A DNA stretch of 64,000 nucleotides from Haladaptatus sp. DYF46 (GTDB lineage Archaea; Halobacteriota; Halobacteria; Halobacteriales; Haladaptataceae). Positions 49,529 through 57,816 of the stretch are shown here, in pieces. Numbering within the stretch: position 1 is the stretch's first letter; every line of letters starts with the position of its first letter. The notes under the pieces are model-generated. The model ran no database searches, was not told the origin of the DNA, and worked only from the letters and a program-made list of their open reading frames with translations. The stretch is from the NCBI RefSeq assembly GCF_021083305.1, contig NZ_JAJFAY010000001.1, positions 1,550,001-1,614,000 of the forward strand, given 5' to 3'. The translations under genes were made by a program, and so were the position numbers.

Positions 49529-49557
49529 GGCGAAAAAATCCATTCTGACGGGATTCG

Positions 49558-50391
49558 TTAGCTGATGTCCGCGCGTTCGAACCGCCAGTAGCCGAGCGCG
49601 ACGGGAACGACCAACCAGAACGCGAGGATGACGAGCGAGAACCATCCTTCGAGGTAGAAGGGGGCGCTGCCGTTGACGAGCTCCGCGTACAAACTCGGGG
49701 CGCTCGGGTCGGAGAGGAAGCCCGCCGCGACGCTGTAGGCGTTCGTCGGATTAATGATTTGCAGGAGTAAATACCACGAAGGGAATCCTCCCGCCCCGCT
49801 CGGCATTCCGCCCTCAATGAGGTAGTAGACTCCAAGCGGAATGACGCTCCAGACGAGTTCGAACAGGAAGAACAGGCCGATGGCTCCCGCCATCGCCCGC
49901 GACCGGGTGGCCGCCATCGACGAGAAGCCGATGGCGATTCCCACGAACACCATTCCGAAGATGAACGTGACCACTCCCTGAACGAGGAAGTCGGTCACGG
50001 GGAACGACCCGTACTGGACGAAGAGGACGATGGCTCCGGCGATGAACGCGATGATGGTCGCGACTCCGACGATGCTCGAACGGCCGATGAGTTTGCCCAG
50101 AACCACGTCTCGTCGGGTGTGTGGCAACCCGAGCAGCAGTTTGATGCTTCCCGACTCGCGCTCGCCCGCGATGGCGAGGTACGCGACGACGAGCGCCGCG
50201 AGGGGGACGAGGAGGGTTGCGGGCTGACTGAGGAGTCCGATGGCTTGTTTCGCGGTGAAGTCGTCGGTGAACGCACTCACTGCGTACATCACACCGGCCG
50301 TTGCCAGCACGAACAGAACCGTGATACCCCACAGCATCTTCGAACGGGCGGCGTCCTCGAAATCCTTGCGCGCGACGACGGCCCAACTCAT
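49558..50391 (-). CDS. ABC-2 type permease, copy 1
   Basis: 277 residues, six or so helices. MSWAVVARKDFEDAARSKML is the characteristic N-terminus; helix 1 follows at about 20-40. LVVAYLAIAGERESGSIKLLLGLPHTRRD contains the ABC-2 coupling region after helix 2, and ATRSRAMAGAIGLFFLFELV follows. Its start overlaps the stop of the ATPase gene by 4 bp (ATGA at 50388-50391). With that ATPase it forms an exporter of unknown substrate. Strongly similar to the permease at 51388-52221, so the pair is duplicated. Confidence 0.88.
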   Translation of the reverse strand: MSWAVVARKDFEDAARSKMLWGITVLFVLATAGVMYAVSAFTDDFTAKQAIGLLSQPATLLVPLAALVVAYLAIAGERESGSIKLLLGLPHTRRDVVLGKLIGRSSIVGVATIIAFIAGAIVLFVQYGSFPVTDFLVQGVVTFIFGMVFVGIAIGFSSMAATRSRAMAGAIGLFFLFELVWSVIPLGVYYLIEGGMPSGAGGFPSWYLLLQIINPTNAYSVAAGFLSDPSAPSLYAELVNGSAPFYLEGWFSLVILAFWLVVPVALGYWRFERADIS

Positions 50392-51323
50392 GCGTGGGCC
50401 TCCGATTCGAGACGCTGGCTATTCGAACCGGTCGTGTAGGCCTCGAAGAGGTCTTCGAGCGAGGACTCCTTCGTCCTGATGTCGGAGACGGTTGCACCCG
50501 CCTCCTCGACGGCGTTGATGACCTTCGCCTTCGCACCCGCGTCGGTGTACGTGACGTGAATCTCGTTGCCCTCGACGGCCGTGTTCGTGACGCCCTCGAC
50601 GTTCTCCAATCCGACGTTCGGAACGGTGTCGACGGTCAGGATCATCGTGGCACCGGTTCCGGCCGCGTCCCGGAGGCCGTCGATGGTATCGACGGTGATG
50701 AGTTCGCCTTTGTTCATGATGGCGACGCGGTCACACACCGCCTCGACTTGACTCAAGATGTGGCTGGAAAAGAACACGGCCGTTCCGCGGTTCGCCTCCT
50801 GTTGAATGATTTGGCGCATCTCCTTGACGCCGTGCGGGTCGAGGCCCGAGGAGGGTTCGTCCAGAATGAGCAGGTCCGGGTCGCCGACCAGCGCCATTCC
50901 GAGAACGAGGCGCTGGCGCATCCCTTTCGAGTACCCGCCCGCAGCACGCGAGGCGTCGTCGGCGGAGAGGCCGACGCGTTCGAGTATCTCGTCCGCGTCC
51001 TCGTCCGTCCCCTTGGAGTCGATGGCGAACTGGATGTGTTTTTTCCCCGACAGCCGTCCGTAGAGGTCCGTCGCGTCGGGAAGAATTCCGATGCGTTCGT
51101 GGATCGCCTGTGTCTCCGCTTGGGCGTCGTAGCCGAGGACCGTCGCCGTCCCGTCCGTCGGGCGGATGTAGTCCATCAGCATGTTGATCGTCGTTGATTT
51201 TCCGGACCCGTTCGGACCGAGGAAGCCGAACACTTCCCCTTCCTTTACTTGGAGGTTCAGGTCACGGACCGCGACCACATCACCGAACCGCTTGGTGAGA
51301 CCAGTCGTTTGTATGGCGGCCAT
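50388..51323 (-). CDS. ABC transporter ATPase, copy 1
   Basis: 311 residues. Walker A FLGPNGSGKSTTINML, signature motif GGYSKGMRQRLVLGMALVGD, Walker B DLLILDEPSSGLDPHG, and the H-loop SSHIL are all intact. A C-terminal 90-residue domain (GATMILTVDTVPNVGLENVE, VTYTDAGAKAKVINAVEEAG) is typical of ABC-2 DrrA-type ATPases. Companion of the adjacent permease. TATA-like AGTTAAAT at 51347-51354 lies 24-31 bp upstream of the 51323 start, so this methionine is preferred over the one 9 bp earlier. Confidence 0.93.
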   Translation of the reverse strand: MAAIQTTGLTKRFGDVVAVRDLNLQVKEGEVFGFLGPNGSGKSTTINMLMDYIRPTDGTATVLGYDAQAETQAIHERIGILPDATDLYGRLSGKKHIQFAIDSKGTDEDADEILERVGLSADDASRAAGGYSKGMRQRLVLGMALVGDPDLLILDEPSSGLDPHGVKEMRQIIQQEANRGTAVFFSSHILSQVEAVCDRVAIMNKGELITVDTIDGLRDAAGTGATMILTVDTVPNVGLENVEGVTNTAVEGNEIHVTYTDAGAKAKVINAVEEAGATVSDIRTKESSLEDLFEAYTTGSNSQRLESEAHA

Positions 51324-51346
51324 AACGGTCATATAATTCCTAGGGT

Positions 51347-51354
51347 AGTTAAAT
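51347..51354 (-). promoter_or_regulatory. TATA box of ABC operon copy 1
   Basis: ATTTAACT read on the minus strand, 24-31 bp before the ATG at 51323; gives a leaderless ATPase-permease operon. Confidence 0.5.
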
Positions 51355-51387
51355 GTATGCTGCCATGATAATTCATCGCACACACGT

Positions 51388-52221
51388 TCATCCAAGGTCA
51401 GCGCGCTCGAACCGCCAGTAGCCGAGCGTGAGGGGGACGACCAGCCAGAGGCCAAGGATGACCAGCATGAACCACTTCTGGAGGTAGAACGGTACGGTGG
51501 CGTCCTGTGCGAGTACACGGAAGTAGTAGAGTTGCTGTTGGGTGAACACAAGGTCCGCGGCGCGCTGGAACGCGTAGGGCGGACTGATGAGATACACGAA
51601 CTCGTAAACCTGGGCGGAGAGGTGCATGCCGAGCGTGTCGTCGGCGACGAATCGAAGCGCCGCCGATGGCGATATCGCCGGAATCGTCCAGAGGACGTTG
51701 AAGACGAAAAAGACGCCCACCGAACTCGCCATCGCCCGCGAGCGGGACGCACACGCGGCCGAAAGGCCGACGGCGATGGCGATGTACGTCACCGCGAAGA
51801 AGAGGAACAGCACGAAGAACTGCGCCAAAGCGGCGATATCGACCGATGCGAGGAGGAGGGACCCTTCGACGGCTGCGATGGCGAACGCCAACAACAGGCC
51901 GAGGGAGACGACGGCCGACCGGCCGACGAACTTTCCGACCACGAGGTCCAGGCGCGTGTTCGGGAGTCCGAGGAGGAACTTGATGCTCCCCGATTCGCGT
52001 TCGCCCGCGATGGCGAGGTACGCGATGACCAGCGCGCTGATGGGGATGATGAAGATGCCGACGAGCGCGATGAGTCGGAGCACGTTCGTCATGGTCACGT
52101 CCGACGGCGCGACGTAGACCGTCAGCGCCAGCACCGCGACATAGAGGGCGATGAGCGCCCACAGTCCCTTCGAGCGTCGGGAATCGATGAAATCCTTTCT
52201 CGCGACGGAGACCCAGCTCAT
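51388..52221 (-). CDS. ABC-2 type permease, copy 2
   Basis: 277 residues, identical in length to copy 1. MSWVSVARKDFIDSRRSKGL and LVIAYLAIAGERESGSIKFLLGL align without gaps to the first copy, with SRSRAMASSVGVFFVFNVLW later; about six helices. It overlaps its ATPase gene by 4 bp (52218-52221) in the same way as copy 1. The C-terminus LPLTLGYWRFERADLG is also shared. Substrate unknown; ABC-2 exporters of this type are often linked to drug or lipid export. Confidence 0.88.
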   Translation of the reverse strand: MSWVSVARKDFIDSRRSKGLWALIALYVAVLALTVYVAPSDVTMTNVLRLIALVGIFIIPISALVIAYLAIAGERESGSIKFLLGLPNTRLDLVVGKFVGRSAVVSLGLLLAFAIAAVEGSLLLASVDIAALAQFFVLFLFFAVTYIAIAVGLSAACASRSRAMASSVGVFFVFNVLWTIPAISPSAALRFVADDTLGMHLSAQVYEFVYLISPPYAFQRAADLVFTQQQLYYFRVLAQDATVPFYLQKWFMLVILGLWLVVPLTLGYWRFERADLG

Positions 52222-53162
52222 GCGGAGACCTCCACGCGCGCGTCGGGTTTCTCGCCGGAGTCGTCACCCGTCGTGTAGGAAGTGAACAGTTCTTCGAGCG
52301 ACGCTTCCTCGGACTGAATGTCGGTGATGGTCCCCGCCGCGTCCACCCGCTGGACCACTTGCGGTTTCGTCGCGGGGTCGGAAAACGACACTCTGAGGGT
52401 GGATTCCTCGACGGACACGTCGGAGACGCCCTCGATGGAGGTCACGTCGAGGCCCGTGGGAACCCGTTCGACCGAAAGGAGGAGTTGCGAGCGGGCGCCG
52501 GTCAGTTCTCGAAGTCGGTCGATGGTGTTCTGTGCGACGAGTTCGCCGTCGTTCATGATTCCGACGCGGTCACACACCGCATCGACTTCGGAGAGGATGT
52601 GGCTGGAGAAGAACACGGCCGTCCCGCGGTCCGCCTCCCGCTGGAGGAGTTCGCGCATTTCGGCGATTCCGTGCGGGTCAAGGCCCGAGGAGGGTTCGTC
52701 CAGAATGAGCAGGTCCGGGTCGCCGACCAGCGCGGCGGCGAGCGCGAGACGCTGGGTCATCCCCTTGGAGTAGCCGCCGACCTTCCGGTCGGCTTCCTCC
52801 TGTGTCAACCCGACGCGGTCGATGAGCGTCGCAGGGTCATTGGTCGCGCTCTTCGCGTCGATGGCGAATTCGAGGTGTTCGCGCGCGGTCAATCGATCGT
52901 AGAGGTGATAGCCGTCGGGGAGGATTCCGATTCGGTCGCGGATGGCGCGGGAGTCCTCCTGTGCGTCGTAGCCGAGGACCGTCGCCGTGCCGCTGCTGGG
53001 ACGCATGAAATCCAACAGCATGTTGATGGTGGTGGATTTCCCCGCTCCGTTGGGACCGAGAAAGCCGAATATTTCGCCTTCCTCGATCGTCAAATCGAGG
53101 TCGCGAACCGCGACGACGTCGCCGAACCGCTTCGTGAGGGACTTGGTTTCGATGGCGGCCAT
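52218..53162 (-). CDS. ABC transporter ATPase, copy 2
   Basis: 314 residues. Walker A FLGPNGAGKSTTINML, signature GGYSKGMTQRLALAAALVGD, Walker B DLLILDEPSSGLDPHG, and SSHILSEVDAVCDRVGIMN. Same domain order as copy 1, with a diverged C-terminal domain. The start follows MAAIETKSLTKRFGDVVAV, identical in register to copy 1 (MAAIQTTGLTKRFGD). A GNAT acetyltransferase gene is divergent at 53284. Confidence 0.93.
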   Translation of the reverse strand: MAAIETKSLTKRFGDVVAVRDLDLTIEEGEIFGFLGPNGAGKSTTINMLLDFMRPSSGTATVLGYDAQEDSRAIRDRIGILPDGYHLYDRLTAREHLEFAIDAKSATNDPATLIDRVGLTQEEADRKVGGYSKGMTQRLALAAALVGDPDLLILDEPSSGLDPHGIAEMRELLQREADRGTAVFFSSHILSEVDAVCDRVGIMNDGELVAQNTIDRLRELTGARSQLLLSVERVPTGLDVTSIEGVSDVSVEESTLRVSFSDPATKPQVVQRVDAAGTITDIQSEEASLEELFTSYTTGDDSGEKPDARVEVSA

Positions 53163-53283
53163 GGCGGGACTTTCGATGCCGCCTACAAAAGTTTTCTCCT
53201 GATTGACAGCTACCGACGTGTCGGTTGATAGCACGAGACATCCCCTCGAAAGGACTATTGACCGACAGGAGCCACCACCTCGA

Positions 53284-53775
53284 ATGGTCACGCCCGAACT
53301 TCGTCCCGCACGACCGACCGACGCTGCCGCGATTCGGCGCGTCGCCCGCCGGTCGTGGCATGCCGCCTACGACGACATCATCGGCACCGAGGCAGTGGAC
53401 GACACCATCGACCGGTGGTACGACCCGGACCGACTCCGCGAGAGTACGCGGGAACCGACCCACGAGTTCTTCGTCGCCGAACGCGACCACCCTGTCGGGT
53501 TCGTCCACGTCGCCCCGGACGACGGGGAAGGGACCTTCGAACTCCGCCGCATCTACGTCCTCCCGGACGAGTGGGGCACGGGGCTGGGAACTCGCTTGTT
53601 GACCCGCGTCGAACGGCGATTGGAAGAGCGTACCGCCGACCGACTTCGGCTGGTCGTCCTCGCCGACAACGACGTCGGCGTGGGGTTCTACGAGTCCCGC
53701 GGCTTCGAGCGAGTCGAGGAACGGGAAGACCCGACGCTCGGCGTTCGGGAGTACGCGTACGAGAAGGAGTTGTGA
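53284..53775 (+). CDS. GNAT-family N-acetyltransferase
   Basis: 163 residues. VTPELRPARPTDAAAIRRVA at the start, AYDDIIG, then FELRRIYVLPDEWGTGLGTR, the acetyl-CoA-binding motif A (Q/RxxGxG type, here WGTGLGTRLLTRVE). VVLADNDVGVGFYESRGFER is motif B. Acetylates an amine substrate of unknown identity. TATA-like ACTATTGAC near 53251-53259 lies 25-33 bp before the ATG, supporting this start over the upstream in-frame one. It converges with the S9 peptidase. Confidence 0.85.
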   Translation: MVTPELRPARPTDAAAIRRVARRSWHAAYDDIIGTEAVDDTIDRWYDPDRLRESTREPTHEFFVAERDHPVGFVHVAPDDGEGTFELRRIYVLPDEWGTGLGTRLLTRVERRLEERTADRLRLVVLADNDVGVGFYESRGFERVEEREDPTLGVREYAYEKEL

Positions 53776-53794
53776 ATCCGAAAACCGACCGCCG

Positions 53795-55600
53795 TTAGAC
53801 GTACTCCTCCAGGAACGCCGCAATTTTCGTGTACGCCTCGATTCGGTTCTCTAGTTTCGAGAAGCCGTGGCCCTCGTCGGGGAAGACGAGTTTCTCGACG
53901 GGGACGCCCTGTTCGGCGGCCTCCTCCGCGATCTGTTCGGCCTCGCCGACCGGAACGCGCGGGTCGTTTTCGCCGTGCAGGACGAGCAGTGGCGCTTCGA
54001 TGTGTTGGATGTTGTTGATGGGGCTGACGGACTCCAAAAAGTCGCGGTCGTCTTCGAGCGACCCGTACTCGGCCTCCCGGAGTTCGCGCCGCCAGTCGCC
54101 CGTGTTTTCGAGGAACGTGACGAAGTTGGCGATGCCGACGATGTCGATTCCGGCGGCCCACAGGTCGGGGTACTCCGTCAGCGCCGCGAGGACCATGAAG
54201 CCGCCGTAGGAGCCGCCCATGGCGACGATTTTGTCGGGGTCCACGACGCACTGGTCGTTGAGCCATTCGACGCCTGCCTCGACGTCGGCGACCGAGTCCA
54301 TCCGCTTTTCCACGTCGTCCAGATGGGTGTACTCCTTGCCGTAGCCCGACGACCCGCGGACGTTGGGTTCGAAGTAGGCGTAGCCGCGGTTCAGGAAGTA
54401 CTGTTTGACCGCGCCGAACGACGGGCGGCGCTGGCTCTCGGGACCGCCGTGGATGTCCACGATGACGGGTGTTTCGCCCGCCGTTGCGCCGTCGGGGACC
54501 GAAAAGAACGCGGGAATCGAGCGGTCGTCGAAGCTCTCGAAGTGGACGAGTTTCGGGCGGACGAACGAGTCGGCCGGGAGTCCGGCGGTCGACGCGTCGG
54601 TCCAGCGCTCGGCCTCGCCGGTTTCGGTTTCGACGACGTAGACGTTGGTGTTGCTCGCGCTACCGGTGACGGAGATGGCGAAGCGTTCGGCGTCCGGGCC
54701 GAAGCTGACTCCTCCCGCGATTCCGCGCGGCAGGTTCGGCGTCGGGAACTCGCGGATGGTCGTCCCGTCGGTCAACTCGCCGACGGTGAGTTCCGTGTAG
54801 CCGTCCTCGTTGCGCGAGTAGACGAGTCGCCCCGTTTCCTCGTCGAGCGCACAGCCGTCGACGTTCCAGTTCCCACCCTCCTCGACGAGTTCGATGGCGT
54901 ACGTGTCGAGGTCGAGGCGGGAGAGATACATCGTGTCGGCACCGTCGTCGGTGACGAGGTAGAGCGCGTCGCCGTCCGGCCCCCAGTTGATGCCCTGATA
55001 TCGGACGTTCCCCTCGTGCGGCGTGACGTGTTCGGCGTCGCCCGATTCGATGTCGAGGACGTGGAGGTCGCGGTCGAACGAGGAGTGCGATTCGACCACC
55101 ACGAGGCGGTCATCGTCCGGACTCCATCCGGCGAGCGAGAGCCATCCGTCGCCCTCGTACACCATCTCGGCGTCGTCTCCGGTCCCGGTGCGGTCCTGTA
55201 CGTACACGTCGAAGACGGCGTTGTCCCGTCGGTTCGAGGCGAAGGCGAACTGCGACCCGTCGGAGTTCCACCCGCCCCACCGGTGTTTGGCGTCCGGCAT
55301 CGCCGTCAGCGGCGTGACCGTTTCGCCGTTGCCGTCGAGTCGGAACAGTTGCTGGCGTTCGTTCCCGCCGTCGTCCATCCCGAAAGCGAGTTCGTCGCGC
55401 TCCGGCGACCACGAGACGAACGTCACCCGCTCGTCGTAGAACGTCGATTGATTGGGCCACGTCCGTGGGCCGTCCAACTGCCACACTTGTGGGACGCCGG
55501 TCGTATCCAAGAGGAAGCTAAGCCGCTTCCCGGCCGAGTCGAAGGACGCACCGTAGGCGTTTCGAACGTTCAGGTAACGCTCGAAATCGTAGGAGGTCAT
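53795..55600 (-). CDS. S9 prolyl-oligopeptidase-family serine peptidase
   Basis: 601 residues. N-terminal beta-propeller of about 360 residues (WSPERDELAFGMDDGGNERQ, GGWNSDGSQFAFASNRRD, WSPDDDRLVVVESH), then an alpha/beta hydrolase domain with VIVDIHGGPESQ, the nucleophile elbow GGSYGGF, GENDPRVPVGEAEQIAEEA (catalytic Asp) and DEGHGF (His). S9 acylaminoacyl-peptidase type, releasing blocked N-terminal residues or cutting small peptides. The triad is intact. Cytoplasmic, no signal. Monocistronic. Confidence 0.92.
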   Translation of the reverse strand: MTSYDFERYLNVRNAYGASFDSAGKRLSFLLDTTGVPQVWQLDGPRTWPNQSTFYDERVTFVSWSPERDELAFGMDDGGNERQQLFRLDGNGETVTPLTAMPDAKHRWGGWNSDGSQFAFASNRRDNAVFDVYVQDRTGTGDDAEMVYEGDGWLSLAGWSPDDDRLVVVESHSSFDRDLHVLDIESGDAEHVTPHEGNVRYQGINWGPDGDALYLVTDDGADTMYLSRLDLDTYAIELVEEGGNWNVDGCALDEETGRLVYSRNEDGYTELTVGELTDGTTIREFPTPNLPRGIAGGVSFGPDAERFAISVTGSASNTNVYVVETETGEAERWTDASTAGLPADSFVRPKLVHFESFDDRSIPAFFSVPDGATAGETPVIVDIHGGPESQRRPSFGAVKQYFLNRGYAYFEPNVRGSSGYGKEYTHLDDVEKRMDSVADVEAGVEWLNDQCVVDPDKIVAMGGSYGGFMVLAALTEYPDLWAAGIDIVGIANFVTFLENTGDWRRELREAEYGSLEDDRDFLESVSPINNIQHIEAPLLVLHGENDPRVPVGEAEQIAEEAAEQGVPVEKLVFPDEGHGFSKLENRIEAYTKIAAFLEEYV

Positions 55601-55776
55601 CGTCGATGGGTTTCGGTGCCGAGGGGATAGTCCTTTGCGCGCCGGAACTCGCGCGTTATTGATCGTGAGAAAATAGACAGATTAAACACATTTCATGATA
55701 CTTAAAGAATGGAGATACAAAGGCACAGACTTTGAACGACCGATAACTTGATTTGTACTACGTTTCGTGATATAGT

Positions 55777-56109
55777 ATGGATACGACATCTCAAAATTCT
55801 CATAATGATTCGGATTTGATACACCAGTTCTCGTTCGATAGCGCTGAAACCGACAGCATCGTCGTCGCTGTCAGCCTCGCGGTGTCGGAGGTAACGGGGA
55901 CGCCGATGGAGAAGATGCCGCCGCTACAGGGGACGCTCGACTGCGACGCGCTGGAATCGTTGTTCGACTCGTTCGATGTGGACGACATCCCCGGTATCGG
56001 GACGGTACAGTTCCCGTTCCACGGATGTACGGTGCGCATCGACACGACCGGGATGGTACAGGTGTACGACGACACACCTCGATTGGGTGCTGGCGGCACC
56101 AGGTGCTAG
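55777..56109 (+). CDS. HalOD1 output-domain protein (operon with a small gene)
   Basis: 110 residues. TDSIVVAVSLAVSEVTGTPM and PLQGTLDCDALESLFDSF followed by VQFPFHGCTVRIDTTGMVQV are the HalOD1 domain, as at 22710. It is the first gene of a probable two-gene unit: the next ORF (56117) begins 7 bp after its stop. HalOD1 is inferred to be an output module in haloarchaeal signalling; its exact role is not established. The upstream 170 bp is distinctly A/T-rich. Confidence 0.85.
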   Translation: MDTTSQNSHNDSDLIHQFSFDSAETDSIVVAVSLAVSEVTGTPMEKMPPLQGTLDCDALESLFDSFDVDDIPGIGTVQFPFHGCTVRIDTTGMVQVYDDTPRLGAGGTRC

Positions 56110-56116
56110 CGCAGTG

Positions 56117-56308
56117 GTGACCGAACTGGAACTCCTCTCGGTGGCCGAATTCGAGGACGAACTCGGTCAACTGCTCGAAGTGAGCGCACAGAACGGAATC
56201 GACTTCGACCGGTCGTGGACGTTCCGACTCCCCAGCGATGACGTCCCCGACGTGATGGTCGAAATCACGTGTTTGCGAAAGCCTTCTTCTGATCCTGTGG
56301 AGCAGTAA
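56117..56308 (+). CDS. Small HalOD1-associated protein (63 residues)
   Basis: GTG start (alternative GTG 3 bp earlier). VTELELLSVAEFEDELGQLL and NGIDFDRSWTFRLP then DVPDVMVEITCLRK form a small alpha-beta protein without known family. It begins 7 bp after the HalOD1 gene, so it is almost certainly co-transcribed. I recall similar short genes downstream of other haloarchaeal HalOD1 proteins, but that is memory only. Confidence 0.6.
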   Translation: MTELELLSVAEFEDELGQLLEVSAQNGIDFDRSWTFRLPSDDVPDVMVEITCLRKPSSDPVEQ

Positions 56309-56392
56309 TGACGCAGTTCGACGCGTAAATCCATCGTTTCCCTCCGGTAGCCGGTGTATAACAAAAACCCCTGCGTGAGACGCCCGGACGCC

Positions 56393-56857
56393 ATGCAGAC
56401 GAAAAAACGACGCGTCCTCGTGACGGCCGTCATCTGCCTGTGTATCGCCGGAAGCAGCGGCGTCGTCGGGACGACGCACGGACACGCTACCCACGAACAA
56501 CGGCACGCGACGAACGCGACACACGACGCTATCAGGGTCGAGTTCGTCAACGATTCGACCGCCGTGGTGTACGGCACGGCAGAACGCGTCGGCGTCGGAA
56601 CCGCGTGGAACGCGCCGGACGGTGCCGCAACGTCGTACTTCCAGTACGGCCCGATGAACGGGACGACGCGTATCGCCGTGCCGCGCCAGGGTATCGACAC
56701 CACGATAACCTACGTTACCGTGTACGACGACACGCACGCGACGCCGGTGCTGACGAGGCAACACGGTGCCACCGCGGGGAGTTCGACGAACGCGACGGCC
56801 ACATCGAGCTGCCGAACGTCGCCGTCGGCCCGAGAACGCGTCGATACTGGACGATAG
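56393..56857 (+). CDS. Secreted protein of unknown function, probably frameshifted near its end
   Basis: 154 residues. Signal peptide (KKRRVLVTAVICLCIAGSSG), then HATHEQRHATNATHDAIRVE and an FQYGPMNGTTRI-like beta domain. The final 26 residues (after ATAGSSTNATATSSC) are low-quality, Arg/Ser-rich. From about 56778 another frame reads EFDERDGHIELPNVAVGPRT and RRYWTIDEHGRSTAERGAFS, much more like a secreted haloarchaeal protein. One base appears to be missing here (either a real mutation or a sequence error). TATA-like GTATAACA at 56355-56362 lies 31-38 bp before the ATG. Confidence 0.6.
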   Translation: MQTKKRRVLVTAVICLCIAGSSGVVGTTHGHATHEQRHATNATHDAIRVEFVNDSTAVVYGTAERVGVGTAWNAPDGAATSYFQYGPMNGTTRIAVPRQGIDTTITYVTVYDDTHATPVLTRQHGATAGSSTNATATSSCRTSPSARERVDTGR

Positions 56858-57132
56858 ACGAACACGGCAGGAGTACAGCCGAACGCGGCGCTTTTTCGCG
56901 GGATCGACCAAGAATGGTGCTGTTTTCTCAGTCCAATCGACAGGTAACAGTCGATTGAGTGGCCAGTTCCCGTGAAAACGCGTCGTCCGCACTTCCTCCG
57001 AGTCGGCCGGGTCGACCCCGCGTTTGTCAGACGATAAACGGTTTATGGCGGCGGGACATCGCCGGATACGGGGTAAACGGAGTCGCTGATTTATGCGGTA
57101 TCTCGGCGTCTACGCCCGACAGGGTGGGAAGA

Positions 57133-57732
57133 ATGAATACGACACATTCGCGGGAGCGCGCTGACCGGACACGGTCACGTGCGTTTTCAGAACAGGAGGT
57201 GTACGATGCGGTGAAAAACTTGCGACGGAGGTACGTTCTTTACTCGCTCAACCGGCAACAGGAGTCCGTCGAGTTGGGGGAACTCGCGGAGCAGATCGCC
57301 GCGTGGGAGAACAACATCACGCGGGAGGAGGTGACGCCGGAACAGCGCAAATCGGTGTACAGTGCGCTGTATCAGACGCACCTCCCGAAGTTGGAAAACA
57401 TCGGTATCGTCAGTTACAACCGGGATTCAAAGGAGGTGTCGTTCACCGACAGCGCGCGGGACTTCGAACTGTATCTCGCAACCGACGCACAGACGACGAT
57501 TCCGTGGCACAAACTCTACGTCGCGCTCTCTGCCGTCAGCGCGTTTCTCCTCGTGCTCGCGTGGCTCCGCTTCGTTCCCGCATCCGGGTTCCAACTCGCG
57601 GGGCTCGTTCTCGGTGCGTTCGGTGTGACAGCGCTCGCACACTTTTACGACCGCCACTGTTGGCAACGACGATTTCAGGGTGCGACCCCGGATCTCGCCG
57701 TGGAGTTCGGCGACGATGGCTGGTTCCAGTGA
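57133..57732 (+). CDS. DUF7344-type HTH membrane protein
   Basis: 199 residues. FSEQEVYDAVKNLRRRYVLY, ESVELGELAEQIAAWENNIT and RKSVYSALYQTHLPKLENIG form a winged helix-turn-helix typical of the haloarchaeal DUF7344 regulators (name by memory). Two C-terminal helices (LYVALSAVSAFLLVLAWLRF and LAGLVLGAFGVTALAHFYD) anchor it in the membrane. Membrane-bound transcription regulators in haloarchaea are poorly characterised. The start at 57133 avoids an N-terminus that does not fit. Next gene is divergent in function, on the same strand. Confidence 0.8.
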   Translation: MNTTHSRERADRTRSRAFSEQEVYDAVKNLRRRYVLYSLNRQQESVELGELAEQIAAWENNITREEVTPEQRKSVYSALYQTHLPKLENIGIVSYNRDSKEVSFTDSARDFELYLATDAQTTIPWHKLYVALSAVSAFLLVLAWLRFVPASGFQLAGLVLGAFGVTALAHFYDRHCWQRRFQGATPDLAVEFGDDGWFQ

Positions 57733-57816
57733 GCCAGTTCCGACAGATCAGGGAAGTCCCACTATCGGCATCCAGATGAAAGAAGACTTTTACTTTCTCG
57801 TTTCGTGGCGGGGAGT

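Noticed and set aside
56959-57132. Long N-terminal extension of the DUF7344-type gene.
   Set aside because: The extra 58 residues are not domain-like and lie in a stretch shared with the end of the previous frameshifted gene; the ATG at 57133 is clearly better.
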